Source: Rhizophagus irregularis
Taxonomy: Eukaryota; Glomeromycota; Glomeromycetes; Glomerales; Glomeraceae
DNA length: 64,000 nt
Direction: 5' to 3'
Assembly: GCF_026210795.1 (NCBI RefSeq)
Contig: NC_089451.1
Span: 2,526,001 to 2,590,000 of the forward strand
Below, piece by piece: positions 57,740-64,000 of this stretch; the stretch's first letter is position 1; each line of letters starts with the position of its first letter. Both the position numbers and the translations under genes were made by a program. A model generated the notes under the pieces. It saw only the letters and a list, made by a program, of their open reading frames with translations. It made no database searches and had not been told where the DNA came from.

Positions 57740-59500
57740 GAGAAATTTTTCATGGTCATGACTGATAGATGGCCTAAAAAACGATATATCTGCGTCTGAT
57801 TTCGTATGATACGCGATCAGCCGCAGTATATCGTGTTGCCGAGGCTATCCGGTTACCTTTTTTTTTTGTTTTTTTTTTATTTTCGGTTTTTTTTTCAAAA
57901 CCAGAAAATATTTTTTTTTTCTATTTTTGGTCTTCTTTTTCAAACCCCGAAAAAATAATTTTTTTTTTAATTACTAGTTTTTTATTTAGTAAATTTTTTT
58001 TCATTTATTTATATAATTTATATTTTGTGTATTAGATAAGGATCTTACGCTTTAGTGTAAACTTTTACTGATTGATAAAATGTACTACAATAATGTATGT
58101 GTGGCACATAATGCAAGAAAAAAATTATTTTATCATTTTTATTATATAAACCATCATTTTTTCATATCAAATAAATTAATTGTGAAATAAAAGAAAGTTA
58201 TTTCAACACATAGTCGTTGTTTATATTTTTTTTCACGAAAATGATCTATATGTTCATTATAAATTATAATAGCATTTTTTATTACGTAAATTTAAGAAAA
58301 TTACTACGAATAAACCACTGGTGTTCGTCACCAGTATAACGTGATAATAGTCTCGTATGTTACACGTTGATTATCAATTGATTACTTCGTTGAGAATGTT
58401 TATTTTTTGGAAAATATAACCTGTCACATATTTCGGACGTGTGATAAAAGATCAATCTTACTTGGGGTACAATCAATTAATTTTACATTAGTTTATGAGG
58501 TAAGGGAAATTATCAAGTATAGAATGAAAGAATGAATGGATTAAATGTAAAGTTCGTGTTAAAATAGATAGATGAGTTTATTGAAGTGAATACTTTGCAG
58601 TAATTTTTTATGCAATTAAGAATCTCGTATGCTACTATATTATTAAATGAAATTTATATTTTTCGTTATTCTTAATTTTTATATTTAAATATATGATATC
58701 TGTCAATATTTTTAGTAATAATGTCTGAAGCAGTGTTCAGAAAATGACTTAAATGACAAAATCATATTAAACAATATTGTGTATTCCAAAATTTTATTAA
58801 TTTATTCCGTTTATTTTAAAATAAAGGAAAGTTATATTACCGTATATTATATATGTGTATAATAATAAAAAAAGAGTAGCAAAAAAAGTGATTTATTATT
58901 TCTCTAGGATCGATATATGTTTGACAAATCACGTGATAATGTGATTAAATTGTCCGAGCAATTTCCACTAATGTGGCCGTAAAATGAAAATAAAAGGTCT
59001 ATTTTAAGTAAAGATAATAGGTAATGATGCCCAGCTAAAACATAATCCAATATGTAAAAATGTGGCATATTTACAATTATACGCACGATATTTTTTATCT
59101 ATTTCCACATTATTAATTCAAAGTGGCACTGTTCGTTCCGATTGTGGCGCAATGGGCGCAATGTAAAAAATCGTGGCAAAAATACTCTCGTACGTCTTCA
59201 TACAAATATGAAAAATGTAATCATGAAATAATTTTATAAATTTTTGTTATTATAGAAAATTTCTCTTATATAAACACCTTTGAGACAATGAAAATTTCTT
59301 CAATCAAATTAAACATACAACGGATTAAAAGTTATACATACCACGAAAAAAAATACAGTACATTATCTGAATCATGCAATTAAAACACTTACTGTTAATT
59401 TTCGGCTTTACTATAATTTTACCGAGTAAATAAATTATTAATAAATTTTTTCTTTTTTTATCAAATTAGTCAAACGAATTCTTTTAACAATATTTTAATT
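57740..59500. other. intergenic, no supported gene
   Basis: T-rich stretch 57860-57990, then ordinary A+T DNA. One ATCACGTGAT palindrome at 58928-58937. No gene. Confidence 0.45.
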
Positions 59501-59504
59501 CACC

Positions 59505-59680
59505 ATTGACGCAGACGCAGAACCAGAAACTGTCTATAGATCTGGCTATTTTAAACGTGATGCGAGCAGAAGCTATAGCTATAAACGTGACGCGGACGCA
59601 GAACCATTTGGAGCCTTTAAACGTGACGCGGGCGCAGAACCAGAAGCGTGGGGAAGATGGTAATAAACGTAACGCAGAAC
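59505..59680. repeat. AAACGTGACGCGGACGCAGA minisatellite
   Basis: Four to five degenerate copies of AAACGTGACGCGGACGCAGA(ACCA) with spacers of 25-45 bases, much richer in G+C than the surroundings. Short frames on both strands (59484-59703) follow the repeat and show no domain. Confidence 0.8.
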
Positions 59681-59900
59681 TAATTTTAAAATTCAAAAAT
59701 TAATAGATTTTTATGTAAATTAATATTAAAATATTCAATTTTTTTAATTCATAATAAATTTATGATATTATTAGTTTAATAGAACTATTAGGATTTTTTA
59801 ATTTTTTTACTGTCCTGACGTAGATCAATAGGCGCAACATTTTCAACATTGATTTTTTTCTAATCGGCTCTAAATTATAGTATTATAGGAATATACTCCA

Positions 59901-61447
59901 CCCTATAAAAAAATTGGATACGTTTTTTATAAAGTTTTTATACGATTTTTTTCCTTAGAAATAACGTATCATAATAGGATACGGAAAAATGCACAATTCC
60001 GTATCACTAAAAATATGGTTTGGATACGGAATTTATCACGAAATTTATACGATTTGGTCACTGAATTTACTATTTGTATTACAGTTTACTATAATTGTAT
60101 TTTCATAAATCTAATTTACTTTATTAATTAAATAACAAACAAAAATAAACAAAATACAAATACATTATAAAAATTCCCTCCTTATTAAAACCACCTATTG
60201 TAACCAAAATTATCTATAAGTTCAGGTTCATTTGGAGTCAAACAACCTAAAAAAACAAAAAGAAAGAAACATAAGAACGTCTAACTTTAATTGGAAACAA
60301 AACCCCCCTCATATAGTATCTGCAATCGTCCAAGTCACCAAAGGTTAGCATTCCTACAAAAAAAGAAAGAGAACTCCAGAATGTCTGACCTACATAAAAG
60401 AAAAGAATTATGAAGCATCTAATGAAAAAGAAACCAAAACAACAACAACAAATAAATCCAAAACTGACCTACAAAAAAAGAAGACTCTGAAGCAACAAAA
60501 CTGAAACAACCTACAAAAAGAAAAGAATCTGAACCTAATTTACAAAAAAAAAAAAAAAAGAAAATTTGAGCTGACCTAAAAAAGAAAAAAATCCTGAACC
60601 ATCCTACAAAAAGGAAAGGACTACCAAACTGATCTACAAAAAAGAAAAAAGAAAACTGAATCTTCTCACAAAAAAAAAAATCTGCTGGCCTATGAAATAA
60701 TAAAAAGTGATAAATATAAATAAAAAAGAAAGGGGAATGAAGAATAAATCAAAAAAAAAAATTTTTTAAAAGAGGGGTAACGAAGTTAGAAAAGTTAAAA
60801 AAATTTTTTTTTAAAGGGAGGACGTCAAAGTTAGAAAAATAAAAAATTTTTTATAGAGAGGAAATAGAAATAGTTAGAAAATTTTTTTTAAAAAAAAAGA
60901 AGAGTGGGAATAAAAGAATAAAATCAAAAAAATTTTTTTTTTAAGGGAGTGACGAAAAAAAATTTTTTTTTAAAGGAGGGTGACGAAAAAAAAACTTTTT
61001 TAAAGTGAGGTACGAAAAAAAAAATTTTTTAAAGTGAGATACGAAAAAAAAAATTTTTTTTTATAAGGGGGTGACGAAGAAAGAAGAAAATTTTAGAAAA
61101 AATAACAAAAATAAGAAAAGAGAAAAGGAAAGACAGAAAGGAAGATCGGAAGATCAAACTCAGAGTTTATATAAAAAACAAAAAATGTATCATAACAAAA
61201 CAATAAACAATCATGTGATCTCGTATTATGATACAGGATTTTTGTAAATTATCTTCTAAAAATATTAAGTTTAAAAATTCCGTATACATTCCGCATGATT
61301 AATTTTTTCCGTATACATTAGTTTTTTTAAAAAATGTTCAAAAATGAATTGCTTATTAAATATACGGAATTTGTATACGGCATCTATAGAAACGTACATA
61401 AAATGTATACAAAACGTATCCTTTCCGTATACATATTTCTTATAGGG
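59901..61447. mobile_element. putative 1.55-kb inverted-repeat element filled with satellites
   Basis: CCCTATAAAAAAATTGGATA(CG) at 59901 is mirrored at the right end (complement of CCCTATAAGAAATATGTATA). GGATACG/CGTATCC and CCGTATACATT sub-repeats are dense in the first and last 200 bases and absent from the middle. The middle has CTACAAAAAAAGAAAAG-type repeats (60240-60720) and a 30-40-base tandem array of TTTTTTTAAAGGGAGTGACG-type units (60760-61080). No ORF; target duplication unclear. Confidence 0.5.
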
Positions 61448-61990
61448 CCAGCTATTCTTGAGAATACATGTATTATTAATTAATTTTGCGGAAGCATTTA
61501 TAAATCAAACACCATTTCAATTTCTTTTTTTGGACATCATGATCCAAGTCTTGTTTCCTATTGAGATATTGAATAAATATTTTATTAAGCTCATAAAGAT
61601 TTCATCAAAAAATTAATGAATTACTATGACTTTTTTTCCAAGAACGCCCTAAATTATTAGTCAACAAATTCGAAGATATCTACATAATCAGCCTTTTTTT
61701 TAATCAGGTTTATCTTTTTTAGTTTATACCATTTTTTGTTGGTTGATTTTTTACTTTGCTTTTTTAATATCATTTTGATTAGGCCTTTGCTTTTTTCTTT
61801 TTGCTTTATACAAATTCTTTAGTTGGGCTCGATGTTGTTTCTTTTTTGTTTTGTATTTTTTTATTCTGTCAACTCAATTTTGTACATTTTTTATCTTCAT
61901 TTCCTTTTCCTTCAATTTACTGTTCATTTTTCTTGATCTTCATTTTTTTTTGTTTTTTTCACCCTTAATTCTTAGGGTTGTTTAAATGGG
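61448..61990. other. intergenic, no supported gene
   Basis: T-rich on the plus strand; nothing recognised. Confidence 0.45.
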
Positions 61991-61995
61991 ATGTA

Positions 61996-62426
61996 CAGTC
62001 AAACTTCGATATACCGATACTGTCGGGACAGGGAAAAAGTATCGGTACATTGAAACATCGGTACATATATATTATCTGTAGATTATAATGCGGGCCAAAA
62101 TCTAATTCTGGCTCGCACTATGCTTAATTCCGAAAAACCAAAAAAATATGATTTTGCCAGACGCTCGAATTATAAGTTTACAATTTTTTTAACTCGGGCC
62201 AAACCAGCCCAAATTAAAACCAGTGTAACCTAAATTATCGGTACATCTTTATTATACGTTACTATAAAGGGACAAAGAAAGAGTATCGTTACATGTTACA
62301 TCGCGAAACTATATATAATATCGGTACAACAAGGTTTTTTTATTAATTATGAAATGGGATAATTGAAATTTATCGGTATAGATCATTTATCGGTATATAG
62401 AATATCGGTACATCGAGGTTTGACTG
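61996..62426. mobile_element. pogo-like MITE, 431 bp
   Basis: CAGTCAAACTTCGATATACC at the left end is mirrored at the right end (GGTACATCGAGGTTTGACTG), and TA flanks both ends (61994-61995, 62427-62428). ATCGGTACAT sub-repeats line both halves. This end sequence is of the pogo/Fot1 type. The centre (about 62075-62225) holds a GCGGGCCAAAATCTAATTCT block of the dispersed family also seen at 25005-25300, perhaps a nested insertion. Confidence 0.8.
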
Positions 62427-62792
62427 TAGTTACCTTTGTTTTCGTTCTCATTTAACTTTAGAAATGACCTAATTAAAAATAGGTTTGTTTATACCTTTTA
62501 TAAATATATAAGATTAAGAATATTATTACATATACATTTTTTTTTTTGTGCTTCAACAATATCTAATGACTGTTATTTGTCTTTTTTTTATGGCTTAAAA
62601 AAATTGTAATTGTTAAACAATAATACTTTTTTTCAATTAATTTTTTTGGATTCTTGATAAATGAATAAAATTAGCCAATCTAAATATTTTAAAATCATGT
62701 GATAAAATAATAAACGTCCTTTTATTTATTATAAAATGGATAAAACTATGAAACATATAAAATTAAAAATCTATAAATTATTAATTTAATTG

Positions 62793-64000
62793 TCAATTTT
62801 TATTAACAATTTTAATGCGCTTTTCTACAATAAATCAATATATTAGCTTGTTATTTAATTTTATTATAAAAATTAATAAAGTCTTAATATTTACCTTGAT
62901 CTGGAGTTTCAATTTGTAATATTTTAGTAATATTACGCTTTTTTGATTTATTACTAATAAAAATAATAAAAATTGTATTTGATTAAGATAAAATAGTGTT
63001 AAAATTAGAAAATACACTTAAAATTTTTACAGTATAATTTAATATCAATACCTTATTTCTATATCAAGATCTTTTTCCTTAGAATTATATTCTAAAAAAA
63101 TTTAAACTGATTTTAAAATTAACTATTCATAATATTATTTTGTATAATTCAGTAACTTACCTTCATTGTCTTCAATTAGTATATTATCTAAAATAATAAA
63201 AAATAATTATTAATTTCAAACATAAATCATTTTTTTGGTGCAAATAATACATACCTTGTTTTATACTAAATGATCTCATTGAAGATAAATTAGAAATCAT
63301 ATGGCTTAGTGGTCTACTAGTATATATAGCACCAGGATGTGGTTTTTCACTGAATTCAGGACCAAGTTGTTTCAATTGTATTAATTCTAATCTTTTTCGT
63401 TCTGCCTGTTTGAATATTTCTACGTATTTATTCTTATGATACCAATTATTAAAACTTTCTATAATTTCAGCAATTAAAGGTCTTTTTGAAGGATCAGAAT
63501 CCCAGCATCTTTTCATTAAATTAGCAAAACATTCAGGAGTATCTTTTGTAATTTCAGGTTGTTTTCCATCAATAATTTTATAAATCAGATAAACGTCATG
63601 ATCAATATTAGCAAAAGGTTTACAACCTGTTGTTAATTCCCACATAATCATACCTATACTATAAATATCTGATTCTTTTGAAAATGCACCACCTTTAAAT
63701 ATTTCTGGTGCAATATAGGGTATTACTCCATATACTTCATTATCTGATAAACTATAATTTGCAGGTAATGATAATCCTAAATCACAAATCAACCATGTTT
63801 GATGTGCTAACAATATATTGCCACTATGAAAATCCCGATGTATAAAATGGTTTTTATGAATTACATTTAGTCTGAAATAAATAAGTAATAATAGTTAATA
63901 TTATAATTTTTAAACAAAATTAATAAATATATTAATAATACAAATACTGACCCTTCTGAAATTTTCCATAAAGTATATAGTTTTTTTTTCCATGCAATAT
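62793..64000 (-). CDS. protein kinase, TKL-like, 3' part (runs off the window)
   Basis: Minus-strand exons 64000-63952, 63871-63255, 63187-63161, 63091-63052, 62953-62895 and 62824-62793 join in frame to a TGA at 62793-62795; the 5' part lies beyond 64000. The visible protein starts in the E-helix (KLYTLWKISEG) and shows the catalytic loop HRDFHSGNIL, a DFG variant DLG (ICDLGLS), the activation segment end IPYIAPEIF, SDIYSIGMIMWELTTG and the lobe-end WDSDPSKRP, so the C-lobe is complete. The active-site Asp and Asn are kept; DLG instead of DFG is common in this fungal family. After the kinase come about 60 polar residues and four tiny exons encoding a basic tail (SNKSKKRNITKIL). Substrate unknown; serine/threonine or tyrosine specificity cannot be told. 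Confidence 0.92.

Noticed and set aside
59484-59703. Overlapping frames on both strands over the AAACGTGACGCGGACGCAGA repeat
   Set aside because: Both simply translate the repeat; neither has a domain, a conserved paralogue or splice context.

Overview
The window reads as nuclear DNA of a filamentous eukaryote, most probably an arbuscular mycorrhizal fungus of the Rhizophagus type (Glomeromycotina). It is very A+T rich. Genes are split by short GT-AG introns of about 60-95 bases. The recognisable families are those that are massively expanded in these fungi: TKL-like protein kinases with a C-x-x-C N-terminal module, F-box proteins, BTB/BACK-TLDc proteins and large 'ion transport domain' proteins. 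I found no bacterial or organellar signature and no convincing tRNA or rRNA gene. The species assignment is inference from family style, not from a marker gene.

Layout. 1-7 kb: a gutted BTB/BACK-TLDc pseudogene, several small inverted-repeat elements, and a 5'-truncated third copy of the ion-channel gene (5139-6817). 7-31 kb: a repeat-dominated desert with many non-autonomous DNA transposons, one TA-flanked element with a broken transposase (20754-22461), a poly(A) retroposon, a 2.2-kb terminal-inverted-repeat element with another element nested in it, and two paralogous small ORFs (10104-10337 and 19032-19502, minus strand), the second carrying a triplicated 36-residue repeat. 31.9-45.5 kb: the gene-rich core, two tandem paralogous 11-exon genes (31908-37363 and 40185-45545, plus strand). 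Joining the exons gives 1560 and 1529 residues; both predict a beta-propeller-like N-terminus, a helical middle and a C-terminal six-helix TRP-like channel. 45.6-47.7 kb (minus): a broken tandem array of kinase N-terminal modules without catalytic lobe. 50.4-51.9 kb (minus): an F-box gene with one in-frame stop. 56.2-57.5 kb: a C/A-rich higher-order minisatellite. 59.9-62.4 kb: two inverted-repeat elements. 62.8-64 kb (minus): the 3' part of a kinase gene that runs off the right edge.

How they fit together: the two intact channel genes are obvious tandem duplicates, and the decayed third copy 25 kb upstream shows the family is still duplicating and dying here. Many coding relics (TLDc, channel copy 3, transposase, kinase array, F-box) carry only one or a few lesions, often a single base in a homopolymer, so decay is recent or some lesions are assembly errors. 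The palindromic E-box CACGTG, mostly followed by AT, looks strongly over-represented in the repeat-rich intergenic DNA and absent from the gene block; this is the most unexpected genome-scale signal I noticed.
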